Positions 54,438 through 64,000 of a stretch of DNA of 64,000 bases are shown here, one piece after another; the first letter of the stretch is position 1, and each line of letters begins with the position of its first letter. A model generated the notes under the pieces. It did no database searches, was not told the DNA's origin, and saw nothing but the letters and a program-made list of their open reading frames with translations. The position numbers and the translations under genes were made by a program. The DNA comes from Pseudomonas oryzagri (GTDB taxonomy: Bacteria; Pseudomonadota; Gammaproteobacteria; Pseudomonadales; Pseudomonadaceae), in assembly GCF_020831405.1 (NCBI RefSeq), contig NZ_JAJHPU010000043.1, positions 496,001 to 560,000 of the forward strand, in the 5' to 3' direction.

Positions 54438-55252
54438 TGCGGGTGTGGATCGACGGTCGACCGGCTGCCATGCTGCCGGTCACCGACCGCGGCCTGGCCT
54501 ACGGTGATGGGCTGTTCGAGACCATCGCCGTGCGCCAAGGCCGGATCGCCCTGCTCGAGCGCCATCTGCGGCGCCTGGGCGAGGGCACGGAGCGCCTGGG
54601 CATGCCGCTCGATATGGAGCGGGTGCGCAGCGAGTTGCTCGCCTTCGCCGCCGAGTTGCGCCATGGCGTGGCCAAGCTGATCGTCACCCGTGGCGACGGC
54701 CTGCGCGGCTATGCTCCGCCGCAGGATGCCCGTTGCCGGCGCATTCTCAGCGGCAACCCCGCGCCCGCCTATCCGGCGCGGCATCGTCTCGACGGCATCC
54801 ATCTCTATCCCTGCGCGACCCGTCTCGCCGAGCAGCCCCGGCTGGCTGGCCTCAAGCATCTCAATCGCCTGGAGCAGGTGCTCGCCCGTGCCGAATGGCA
54901 GGACCCGCGCTACGCCGAGGGCCTGATGCGCGACCTGAGGGGGCATCCGATCGAGGGGGTATTCAGCAATCTGTTCGTGGTCAGGGACGGCGAGCTGCTG
55001 ACGCCGGCGCTGACGCGCTGCGGGGTGGCCGGCGTGATGCGTGCAGAAATCCTCGACCGCGCCGCGGCGGCGGGAATCGCGACCCGCGTCTGCGACCTCG
55101 AATTCGCCGAGCTGACGGCGGCTGACGAGGTGTTTCTCTGCAACAGCCAGTACGGCATCTGGCCGGTGGTGACCTTTGAGACGCACGTCTGGCCGGTCGG
55201 CGAGCTGACCCGTAAACTCCAGCTACTTCTGGCCGATGTGGTGGATGCCTGA
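54437..55252 (+). CDS. pabC: aminodeoxychorismate lyase PabC
   Basis: 271-residue PLP enzyme that releases p-aminobenzoate for folate. Fold type IV: DRGLAYGDGLFETIAV near the start and the PLP Lys in LAGLKHLNRLEQVLAR. TADEVFLCNSQYGIWPV near the C-terminus. ATG overlaps the fabF stop, and mltG follows by 2 bp. Confidence 0.94.
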   Translation: MRVWIDGRPAAMLPVTDRGLAYGDGLFETIAVRQGRIALLERHLRRLGEGTERLGMPLDMERVRSELLAFAAELRHGVAKLIVTRGDGLRGYAPPQDARCRRILSGNPAPAYPARHRLDGIHLYPCATRLAEQPRLAGLKHLNRLEQVLARAEWQDPRYAEGLMRDLRGHPIEGVFSNLFVVRDGELLTPALTRCGVAGVMRAEILDRAAAAGIATRVCDLEFAELTAADEVFLCNSQYGIWPVVTFETHVWPVGELTRKLQLLLADVVDA

Positions 55253-55254
55253 TT

Positions 55255-57918
<2,664 letters not shown>

Positions 57919-57952
57919 AATCGCGTATTGCTAACGCCGCGGACGTCTTTCC

Positions 57953-58309
57953 ATGAGCATGCCCCCGAACCTTGGCGGTCGTAACGCCATCCTGACCGTC
58001 ACTTTGAAGGATAAGGCGCAGTTGTATGCGGCCTATATGCCCTTCGTGCGTAATGGCGGCCTGTTCGTGGCTACCAGCAAGGCCTATCGCCTCGGCGACG
58101 AGGTGTTCATGCTGCTGAGCCTGATGGATGAGCCGGAAAAGCTGCCGGTGGCCGGCAAGGTGGTCTGGATCACCCCCAAGGGTGCCCAGGGAAACCGCCA
58201 CGCCGGCATCGGCGTACAGTTCAATGACGGCGACCGCGTCACCCGCAACAAGATCGAGACCTACCTGGCCGGTGCGCTCAAGTCCGAACGCCCGACCCTG
58301 ACCATGTGA
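57953..58309 (+). CDS. pilZ: type IV pilus assembly protein PilZ
   Basis: 118-residue PilZ-domain protein (AILTVTLKDKAQLYAAYMPFVRNGGLFVATSK..., VVWITPKGAQGNRHAGIGVQF). It lacks the RxxxR and (D/N)xSxxG c-di-GMP motifs, as in the pilus PilZ of P. aeruginosa, which works with FimX and PilB instead. Position after holB and before tatD is the same as in P. aeruginosa. Stop overlaps the tatD start. Confidence 0.93.
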   Translation: MSMPPNLGGRNAILTVTLKDKAQLYAAYMPFVRNGGLFVATSKAYRLGDEVFMLLSLMDEPEKLPVAGKVVWITPKGAQGNRHAGIGVQFNDGDRVTRNKIETYLAGALKSERPTLTM

Positions 58310-59097
58310 TGATCCTCGTAGACTCCCATTGCCATCTCGACCGCCTGGACCTCAGCGCCCATGGCGGCTCGCTCGACGCTGCCCTCGCGGCAGCCCGCAG
58401 CCATGGTGTCGGCTGCTTCCTGTGCATCGGCGTGAGTGCCGGCAACGCCGCGGCGGTGCGTGGCCTGGCGGCGAGCCATGCCGACGTGTACTGCTCGGTC
58501 GGTGTCCATCCGCTCGACCTCGAGCCCGGTAGCCAACCCGCGCTCGACTGGCTGCTCGGCGAGCTGGACGATCCGCGGGTGGTGGCCATCGGGGAAACCG
58601 GCCTCGACTACCACTATCAGCCGGACGCTGCCGCCCTGCAGCAGGAGGGTTTCCGTCTGCACCTGGAGGCGGCGCGGCAGACCGGCAAGCCGGTGATCGT
58701 TCACACTCGCGAGGCGCGTGCCGATACCCTGGCCATGTTGCGCGAGGCCGCCTTGCCGCAGGCCGGCGTACTGCATTGTTTCACCGAGGACTGGCCGATG
58801 GCCGCGGCCGCCCTCGACATGGGCTACTACATCTCGTTGTCCGGCATCGTCACCTTCCGCAATGCCGAGGCCCTGCGTGATGTGGCGCGGCGTGTGCCGG
58901 CCGACCGTCTGCTGGTGGAGACCGATGCGCCCTATCTGGCGCCGGTGCCCCATCGCGGCAAGCCCAATCTGCCCGAATACGTGCGCGACGTGGCTGACTT
59001 CCTCGCGGCCCTGCGTGGCGTTTCCGTCGAGACCCTGGCCGAGCAGACCACGGCCAATTTCCATCGCTTGTTCCCGCTCACGGCGCCTGGCGCCTGA
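58309..59097 (+). CDS. TatD-family metal-dependent deoxyribonuclease
   Basis: 262-residue amidohydrolase-fold protein: N-terminal metal motif VDSHCHLDRL, GETGLDYHYQ, VIVHTREA, GVLHCFTEDW and VETDAPYLAPVPHRGKPN. Family members are 3'-5' exonucleases on damaged DNA. ATG at 58309 shares a base with the pilZ stop; a GTG one codon earlier is also possible. It ends 11 bp before the end of the convergent sRNA. Confidence 0.92.
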   Translation: MILVDSHCHLDRLDLSAHGGSLDAALAAARSHGVGCFLCIGVSAGNAAAVRGLAASHADVYCSVGVHPLDLEPGSQPALDWLLGELDDPRVVAIGETGLDYHYQPDAAALQQEGFRLHLEAARQTGKPVIVHTREARADTLAMLREAALPQAGVLHCFTEDWPMAAAALDMGYYISLSGIVTFRNAEALRDVARRVPADRLLVETDAPYLAPVPHRGKPNLPEYVRDVADFLAALRGVSVETLAEQTTANFHRLFPLTAPGA

Positions 59098-59108
59098 ATA
59101 CTCCGGGC

Positions 59109-59228
59109 AAAAAAAACCCGGATTCTGGGGGATGAATCCGGGTCAAGACCATTAGGAGTGAAACCGGAACAGGCGCTCCACGCTGTTCCGCCTGACGGGC
59201 ACTTGGGGGGGAGTGCCGCGCATCAGTG
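59109..59228 (-). ncRNA. rgsA: RgsA-like small RNA
   Basis: About 120-nt minus-strand RNA just after tatD, the locus of RgsA in P. aeruginosa. In transcript order: hairpin GGCACT / AGTGCC with a C-rich loop (59217-59198), hairpin CGGAACAG / CTGTTCCG (59190-59165), a single-stranded stretch containing CACTCCTA (59161-59153), and a terminator hairpin CCCGGATT / AATCCGGG (59142-59117) with U8 (59116-59109), as expected for an Hfq-binding sRNA. An RpoS-type -10 lies at the right distance upstream. RgsA is stress-induced, RpoS-dependent, and reported to repress acpP and fis in P. aeruginosa (from memory). Locus, length and structure support the identity; I could not compare sequences. Confidence 0.75.
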
Positions 59229-59234
59229 ATTAAC

Positions 59235-59241
59235 AGTATTG
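59235..59241 (-). promoter_or_regulatory. RpoS-type -10 element of the sRNA
   Basis: CAATACT on the minus strand, 6 of 7 to the RpoS -10 consensus CTATACT, with no good -35. The start near 59228 gives a 120-nt RNA ending at the U8 tract. A GTTTTAAAAC palindrome lies upstream (59278-59287). Confidence 0.5.
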
Positions 59242-59367
59242 ACCAGCCTCCCGCGCTTGATGGCCAGGAGTCACACTGTTTTAAAACGGATTTGAAATAG
59301 CGCTGTCATTGCTGAGTGCATCGCCGCATCAGCCATTATTTTCCCTTCGCCCGCTCTTTCGAGTGCT
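59242..59367. other. spacer between the sRNA promoter and the PLP gene
   Basis: 126 bp with no gene. Contains the AT-rich palindrome GTTTTAAAAC and no clear terminator for the PLP gene, so readthrough into the sRNA is possible. Confidence 0.5.
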
Positions 59368-60495
59368 TCACACCAGTTGCCGCAGTATCGCCAGGGCTTC
59401 CTCGATCACCCGCTCCGGCGTGTAGAAGTGTGGTGACAGTCGCACGCCGCCGCCGCGCAGTGCGCATACCACCTGCTGTTGCTTGAGGGCCTCGAACAGG
59501 CGCGCATCCTCCAGGCTGGCGAGGCGGAAGGTGAGGATGCCGGCTCTGCGCTCTGTCTCCGCGGGGCTCAACAGGCTGACGCCGGGCAGGCTGGCGATGC
59601 CCTGGTGCAGCCAGGCGATGCGCTCTTCCAGGCGCGCGGCGACCTGGGGCATGCCCACTTCCTCGAGCAGCGACAGACTGGCCTCCAGTGCCGTGGCGCC
59701 GAGCATGTTCGGGCTGCCGCATTCGAAGCGCCTTGCGGTGCGCGCCGGCTGCCAGTCGCGCTTGTCGTAGTTGCCGGCCTCCTCCAGCATGTGCCAGCCG
59801 TACTCGTGCAGTTTCAGCTGTTCGCGCAGATCGCTGCGGCAGTAGAACACGCCGAGGCCTTCCGGGCCGAGCAGCCACTTGTGGCCGTCGGCCATGGCGA
59901 AGGCGCACTGGCTGGCCTGCACGTCGAAGGGCTGGGCGCCGAGCTGCTGGATGGCGTCGATGCACAACAGCACGCCGCGCGGCTGGCAGCCTGCACCGAG
60001 GCGCTGCATATCCAGGCGCAGGCCGCTGGCGTATTGCACGGCGCTGATCGCCAGCAGGCGAGTGCGCCCTGTGCAGGCGGCGAGCAGGGCGCCCTCCGGA
60101 TCGCTGCCGGCGAGGCTGACCTCGATCACCTCCACACCCTGCGGGCGCAGCGCCTCCCAGACCACCCGATTGGAGGGGAACTCCTGGTCGCTGATCACCA
60201 CCTGGTCGCCGGCACGCCAGTCCAGGCCGAAGGCGACGAACGACAGGGCCTCCGAGGTGTTCTTCACCAGTGCGACATCGGCCGTGGACGGTGCATTGAG
60301 CAGGCGCGCCAGGCGCTGGCGCAGGCGCTGCTCGACTTGCAGCCACTGCGGATAGTCGCGGGCGCCGATGCGCAGGTTCTGCTCGGCGAATGCACACACC
60401 GCCTGGCTGGCGCGCCGCGGCCAGGGGGCCACGGCGGCGTGGTTGAGGTAGCGCAGGCTGGGTTCCTGGGGAAATTCGTCTTGCCAAGGGCTCAT
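59368..60495 (-). CDS. class V aminotransferase-fold PLP enzyme
   Basis: 375-residue fold-type-I PLP enzyme. N-terminus [53 protein letters not shown] Lys in [18 protein letters not shown], and C-terminal [21 protein letters not shown]. The last motif is that of kynureninase/isopenicillin-N-epimerase-like proteins; the catalytic Cys loop of cysteine desulfurases (RxGxxCA) is absent. Substrate unknown. Start 60495 with GGAG upstream. The corresponding interval of P. aeruginosa holds other genes, including a TetR regulator. Confidence 0.85.
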   Translation of the reverse strand: MSPWQDEFPQEPSLRYLNHAAVAPWPRRASQAVCAFAEQNLRIGARDYPQWLQVEQRLRQRLARLLNAPSTADVALVKNTSEALSFVAFGLDWRAGDQVVISDQEFPSNRVVWEALRPQGVEVIEVSLAGSDPEGALLAACTGRTRLLAISAVQYASGLRLDMQRLGAGCQPRGVLLCIDAIQQLGAQPFDVQASQCAFAMADGHKWLLGPEGLGVFYCRSDLREQLKLHEYGWHMLEEAGNYDKRDWQPARTARRFECGSPNMLGATALEASLSLLEEVGMPQVAARLEERIAWLHQGIASLPGVSLLSPAETERRAGILTFRLASLEDARLFEALKQQQVVCALRGGGVRLSPHFYTPERVIEEALAILRQLV

Positions 60496-60612
60496 CGTCG
60501 GTGCTCCTGCAATCGGGCGGATTGCGGCATGATACAGGGCAGGGCGGCCCGAGCCGCTCGCAGGGTCGGGCGCAGCGGGCATTTTTCGCAGCAGGATGGA
60601 GAGGTGGGAAAG

Positions 60613-61179
60613 ATGGGTGATACGGGCAAGGCCGGCGAACTGCTGCAGCAGATTCCGGCCAGCAAGGGCGGGTTGCCGCCGGTGCATCTGTGGAATCCGC
60701 CGTTCTGCGGCGATATCGACATGCGCATCGCCCGCGACGGCAGCTGGTTCTATCTGGGCACGCCGATCGGGCGACCGGCCATGGTGCGGTTGTTCTCGAC
60801 CATCCTGCGCCGCGATGGCGACGACTACTTCCTGGTGACCCCGGTGGAGAAGGTCGGCATCCGCGTCGACGATGCGCCATTCGTGGCGGTGGAAATGGAC
60901 GTGGAAGGCGAGGGCGAGGCCCGACAGCTGCGTTTTCGCACCAGCGTGGGGGACGAGGTGCTGGCGGGCGCCGAGCACCCACTGCGCTTCGAACTGGACC
61001 CGCAGACCGAGGAGCCATCGCCCTACGTCCATGTGCGCGCCAACCTGGAGGCGTTGATCCATCGCAACCTGTTCTACCGGCTGGTCGAACTGGCGGTGCC
61101 GCGCGAGATCGCCGGGCAGATCTGGCTCGGCGTGTGGAGCGGCGGCGAGTTCTTCCCCATCGCGCCGCAGCCCGAGTAA
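60613..61179 (+). CDS. DUF1285 family protein
   Basis: 188-residue soluble protein: [61 protein letters not shown] shows the characteristic DUF1285 beginning. Structures exist for the family, but no function is established. Start ATG at 60613 after GGGAAAG. Divergent from the PLP gene and convergent with etfD. Confidence 0.88.
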   Translation: MGDTGKAGELLQQIPASKGGLPPVHLWNPPFCGDIDMRIARDGSWFYLGTPIGRPAMVRLFSTILRRDGDDYFLVTPVEKVGIRVDDAPFVAVEMDVEGEGEARQLRFRTSVGDEVLAGAEHPLRFELDPQTEEPSPYVHVRANLEALIHRNLFYRLVELAVPREIAGQIWLGVWSGGEFFPIAPQPE

Positions 61180-61186
61180 GGACAAC

Positions 61187-61210
61187 AAAAAAGGCCCCGC
61201 GGGGCCTTTT
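61187..61210. terminator. bidirectional terminator between DUF1285 gene and etfD
   Basis: A6, 6-bp stem GGCCCC / GGGGCC with a minimal GC loop (or a longer self-complementary stem), and T4. Works for both converging genes. Confidence 0.82.
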
Positions 61211-61220
61211 CTGTGAGCGC

Positions 61221-62876
61221 TTACATGTTGGGGTAGTTCGGCCCGCCGGTGCCTTCCGGGGCCACCCAATTGATGTTCTGCGCCGGATCCTTGATGTCGC
61301 AGGTCTTGCAGTGCACGCAGTTCTGCGCGTTGATCTGGAACTTCTTCTCGCCGCTTTCCAGGGTGACGATCTCGTACACCCCGGCCGGGCAGTAGCGCTG
61401 CGCCGGCTCGTCGTACAGTGGCAGGTTCCTGGCCAGCGGAATGTTTGGGTCGATCAGCTGCAGGTGGCAGGGCTGGTCTTCCTCGTGGTTGGTGTTGGAG
61501 AGGAACACCGAGGACAGCTTGTCGAAGCTCAGCTTGCCGTCCGGCTTGGGGTAGTCGATCTTCGGCGACTGCGCGGCGGGCTTGAGGCAGGCGTGGTCGG
61601 GCTTGTTGTCGTGCAGGGTGAGCGGGATCTTGCCGCCGAACAGGTTCTGGTCGACGAAGTTGAACGCCCCGCCGAGGATGGCGCCGAACTTGTGCATCGC
61701 CGCGCCGAAGTTGCGGCTGCGATACAGCTCGTCGTACAGCCAGCTGTCCTCGAAGGCCTTCACGTAGTTGTGCAGCTCGTCGCCGCCCTCGCGGCCGACG
61801 GCCAGCGCCTCGACGATCGCCTCGGCGGCCAGCATGCCGGACTTCATCGCGGTGTGGCTGCCCTTGATCTTGGCGAAGTTGAGGGTGCCGGCGTCGCAGC
61901 CGATCAGCGCACCGCCCGGGAACACCATCTTGGGCAGCGAGTTGAGGCCGCCCTTGCAGATGGCGCGGGCGCCATAGCTGATGCGCTTGCCGCCTTCCAG
62001 GTACTGCTTGATCACCGGATGGTGCTTGTAGCGCTGGAACTCGTCGAACGGCGACAGATGCGGGTTGCTGTAGGACAGGTCGACGATCAGGCCGACCACC
62101 ACCTGGTTGTTCTCCAGGTGGTAGAGGAAGGAGCCGCCGGGATTCTCGTCGTTGAGCGGCCAGCCGGCGGTGTGCACCACCAGGCCCTGCTCGTGCCTGG
62201 CCGGGTCGATCTCCCACAGTTCCTTGATGCCGATGCCGTAGTGCTGGGCGTCGGCCTGGGCATCGAGGCGGTACTGCTTGATCAGCTGCTTGCCGATATG
62301 GCCGCGGCAGCCTTCGGCGAACAGGGTGTACTTGGCGCGCAGTTCCATGCCCGGGGTGTACAGGCCGTCCTTGGGCTTGCCTTCGTGGTCGACGCCCAGA
62401 TCGCCGGTGACGATGCCGCGCACCACGCCCTGCTCGTCGATCAGCGCCTGCTGGGCGGCGAAGCCGGGGTAGATCTCCACGCCGAGGTTCTCGGCCTGCT
62501 GGGCCAGCCAGCGGCACAGGTTGCCCAGGGAGATGATGTAGTTGCCTTCGTTGTGCATGGTCTTGGGCACGGCGAAGTCGGGGATGCGGGTGGCGGCGGC
62601 ATCGCTTTTCAGCAGGTAGATGTCGTCGCGCTTGACCGGGGTGTTGAGCGGGGCGCCGAGGGCCTGCCAGTCGGGGAACAGCTCGTTCAGGGCGCGCGGT
62701 TCGAACACCGCGCCGGAGAGGATGTGGGCGCCGACTTCGGAGCCTTTTTCCACCACGCAGACGCTGAGCTCCTGGCCGGCTTCGACGGCCTTCTGCTTCA
62801 GGCGGCAGGCGGCGGAGAGCCCGGCGGGGCCGGCTCCGACGATGACCACGTCGAATTCCATGTATTCGCGTTCCAC
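61221..62876 (-). CDS. etfD: electron transfer flavoprotein-ubiquinone oxidoreductase
   Basis: 551-residue inner-membrane-associated enzyme that passes electrons from reduced ETF to ubiquinone. FAD motif FDVVIVGAGPAGLSAACRL at the N-terminus; C-terminal 4Fe-4S ligands in RYCPAGVYE and CVHCKTCDIKDPAQNINWVAPEGTGGPNYP. Start chosen is GTG at 62876: AGGAG lies 7 nt upstream (within GGAGACAATT), and the protein then begins MEREYMEFDVV; an ATG at 62861 and a TTG at 62894 are less likely. Divergent from etfBA. Confidence 0.95.
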   Translation of the reverse strand: MEREYMEFDVVIVGAGPAGLSAACRLKQKAVEAGQELSVCVVEKGSEVGAHILSGAVFEPRALNELFPDWQALGAPLNTPVKRDDIYLLKSDAAATRIPDFAVPKTMHNEGNYIISLGNLCRWLAQQAENLGVEIYPGFAAQQALIDEQGVVRGIVTGDLGVDHEGKPKDGLYTPGMELRAKYTLFAEGCRGHIGKQLIKQYRLDAQADAQHYGIGIKELWEIDPARHEQGLVVHTAGWPLNDENPGGSFLYHLENNQVVVGLIVDLSYSNPHLSPFDEFQRYKHHPVIKQYLEGGKRISYGARAICKGGLNSLPKMVFPGGALIGCDAGTLNFAKIKGSHTAMKSGMLAAEAIVEALAVGREGGDELHNYVKAFEDSWLYDELYRSRNFGAAMHKFGAILGGAFNFVDQNLFGGKIPLTLHDNKPDHACLKPAAQSPKIDYPKPDGKLSFDKLSSVFLSNTNHEEDQPCHLQLIDPNIPLARNLPLYDEPAQRYCPAGVYEIVTLESGEKKFQINAQNCVHCKTCDIKDPAQNINWVAPEGTGGPNYPNM

Positions 62877-63190
62877 AATTGTCTCCTGGCTCAAGGCTGG
62901 TAATCGCTCATTCTAATCAGCCGCTGCTTTGGCTTGTGCGGCGCAGTATATCCATGCGCGACGCCAGCACCAAACCTGGCGGCTGCCTTGGGCTGGGGTT
63001 TTTGCGAGGCGTCAATCGACGTTAGCACCGCCTGGCGGGGGCTCTGAGTCTTATTGACCGGGTAGGGGGATGCAGTCAAGATACCGTCGTTTTGGGTGTC
63101 GCGTTCCAGTTCGATGCGGTTGTTTTGGCTGGCAACCGCCAGATACGCCTCGGCGGCACCTCTTAATTTATCGGAAAACACGAGGAATCC
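62877..63190. other. divergent promoter region of etfD and etfBA
   Basis: 314 bp without a gene. Must hold both promoters. I looked for a PsrA palindrome and for clean sigma-70 pairs and did not find a convincing one. GAGGAA lies before the etfB ATG. Confidence 0.55.
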
Positions 63191-63940
63191 ATGAAGATTC
63201 TGGTAGCTGTCAAACGCGTGGTCGATTACAACGTGAAGGTCCGGGTCAAGGCGGACAACTCCGGCGTCGATCTCGCCAACGTCAAGATGTCGATGAACCC
63301 GTTCTGCGAGATCGCCGTGGAAGAGGCGGTGCGTCTGAAGGAGAGGGGCGTCGCCAGCGAAATCGTCGCGGTCTCCGTAGGCCCGACCGCTGCCCAGGAG
63401 CAACTGCGTACCGCCCTGGCTCTTGGCGTCGATCGCGCCATCCTGGTCGAGACCGCCGAGGAACTGAACTCCCTGGCCGTCGCCAAGCTGCTCAAGGCCG
63501 TGGTCGACAAGGAGCAGCCGCAGCTGGTCATCACCGGCAAGCAGGCCATCGACAGCGACAACAACCAGACTGGCCAGATGCTCGCCGCGCTGACCGGTTT
63601 CGCCCAGGGCACCTTCGCCTCCAAGGTCGAGATCGCCGATGGCAAGGCCAACGTCACCCGCGAGATCGACGGCGGCCTGCAGACCGTTGCCCTGAAACTG
63701 CCGGCCATCGTCACCACCGACCTGCGCCTCAACGAGCCGCGCTACGCCTCGCTGCCGAACATCATGAAGGCCAAGAAGAAGCCGCTCGACGTGCTGACTC
63801 CCGAAGCCCTCGGCGTGTCCACCGTCTCGACCGTGAAGACCCTCAAGGTCGAAGCGCCGGCTACCCGTCAGGCCGGTATCAAGGTCAAGTCGGTGGCCGA
63901 ACTGGTCGAGAAACTGAAGAACGAAGCGAAGGTGATCTGA
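63191..63940 (+). CDS. etfB: electron transfer flavoprotein beta subunit
   Basis: 249-residue ETF subunit binding [62 protein letters not shown] and [26 protein letters not shown] are typical. Accepts electrons from acyl-CoA dehydrogenases with EtfA. Stop overlaps the etfA start. Confidence 0.97.
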   Translation: MKILVAVKRVVDYNVKVRVKADNSGVDLANVKMSMNPFCEIAVEEAVRLKERGVASEIVAVSVGPTAAQEQLRTALALGVDRAILVETAEELNSLAVAKLLKAVVDKEQPQLVITGKQAIDSDNNQTGQMLAALTGFAQGTFASKVEIADGKANVTREIDGGLQTVALKLPAIVTTDLRLNEPRYASLPNIMKAKKKPLDVLTPEALGVSTVSTVKTLKVEAPATRQAGIKVKSVAELVEKLKNEAKVI

Positions 63941-64000
63941 TGGCCATTCTCGTCATTGCCGAACACAACAACGCCGCACTGGCCGCCGCGACCCTGAACA
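63940..64000 (+). CDS. etfA: electron transfer flavoprotein alpha subunit (partial, cut by right edge)
   Basis: First 20 codons only, beginning [20 protein letters not shown], the usual EtfA N-terminus. The ATG shares its A with the etfB stop. The FAD-binding C-terminal domain lies beyond the window. Confidence 0.9.
   Translation, partial: MAILVIAEHNNAALAAATLN

Noticed and set aside
59368-62517. Single 1049-codon minus-strand frame joining the PLP enzyme to a region across etfD
   Set aside because: Only the last 375 codons form the PLP enzyme; the rest reads etfD and the DUF1285 gene in the wrong frame or strand. The real start is 60495.

Overview
The window is a stretch of high-GC core chromosome from a Pseudomonas-type gammaproteobacterium. 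Gene content and order follow, from memory, the P. aeruginosa PAO1 block running from about PA3020 down to PA2951, with a few deletions and substitutions. The lineage call rests on the lexA/psrA/nagZ order, a complete Na+-NQR cluster, plsX-fabD without fabH, the atypical pilus protein PilZ beside holB and tatD, and an RgsA-like small RNA after tatD. I see no prophage, insertion sequence, CRISPR array, rRNA or tRNA. I cannot name the species.

Layout. 1-5112: lytic transglycosylase slt (cut by the left edge), ABC-F protein uup, an uncharacterised Cys-motif protein and a universal stress protein. 5113-8794: fadBA beta-oxidation operon behind a candidate PsrA operator. 8870-14460: DUF1653 protein, topA, two small conserved proteins, lexA with its SOS box, and psrA. 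14665-21013: L,D-transpeptidase, nagZ, methylthioinosine phosphorylase, csiV-like gene and mfd. 21161-31548: an N-terminally extended GAPDH, nqrABCDEF-apbE-nqrM and soluble transhydrogenase sthA. 31591-42007: GDPD-type phosphodiesterase, a lipoprotein-release locus with only one LolC/E-type permease plus lolD, DUF2062 protein, comEC, then a tightly coupled envelope operon (exbB, exbD, lpxK, a Trm112-like protein, kdsB, a low-molecular-weight phosphatase, murB). 42102-48963: rne with a long leader and a 19-unit repeat, rluC, a HAD phosphatase, sppA and maf. 49069-59097: yceD-rpmF-plsX, fabD-fabG, acpP, fabF-pabC-mltG-tmk-holB-pilZ-tatD. 59109-64000: the RgsA-like sRNA, a PLP enzyme, DUF1285 protein, ETF-ubiquinone oxidoreductase and etfBA (etfA cut by the right edge).

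How it fits together. Three modules deal with lipid: breakdown (fadBA, controlled by PsrA, which is encoded 8 kb away), electron export from acyl-CoA oxidation (etfB, etfA, etfD) and synthesis (plsX-fabD-fabG-acpP-fabF). A second theme is redox balance: Na+-NQR with its flavin transferase and maturation factor, GAPDH and SthA. A third is the envelope: slt, L,D-transpeptidase, nagZ, murB, mltG, lpxK, kdsB and Lol.

The most interesting observations are regulatory. A roughly 120-nt minus-strand RNA at 59109-59228 has an RpoS-like -10, three hairpins and a U8 terminator. A single-stranded stretch of it is complementary to the acpP ribosome-binding region 6 kb away. Others are a near-leaderless start for yceD, a roughly 480-nt rne leader behind a good sigma-70 promoter, a 19 x 18-bp repeat in rne, loss of sulA next to lexA and loss of the second Lol permease gene.
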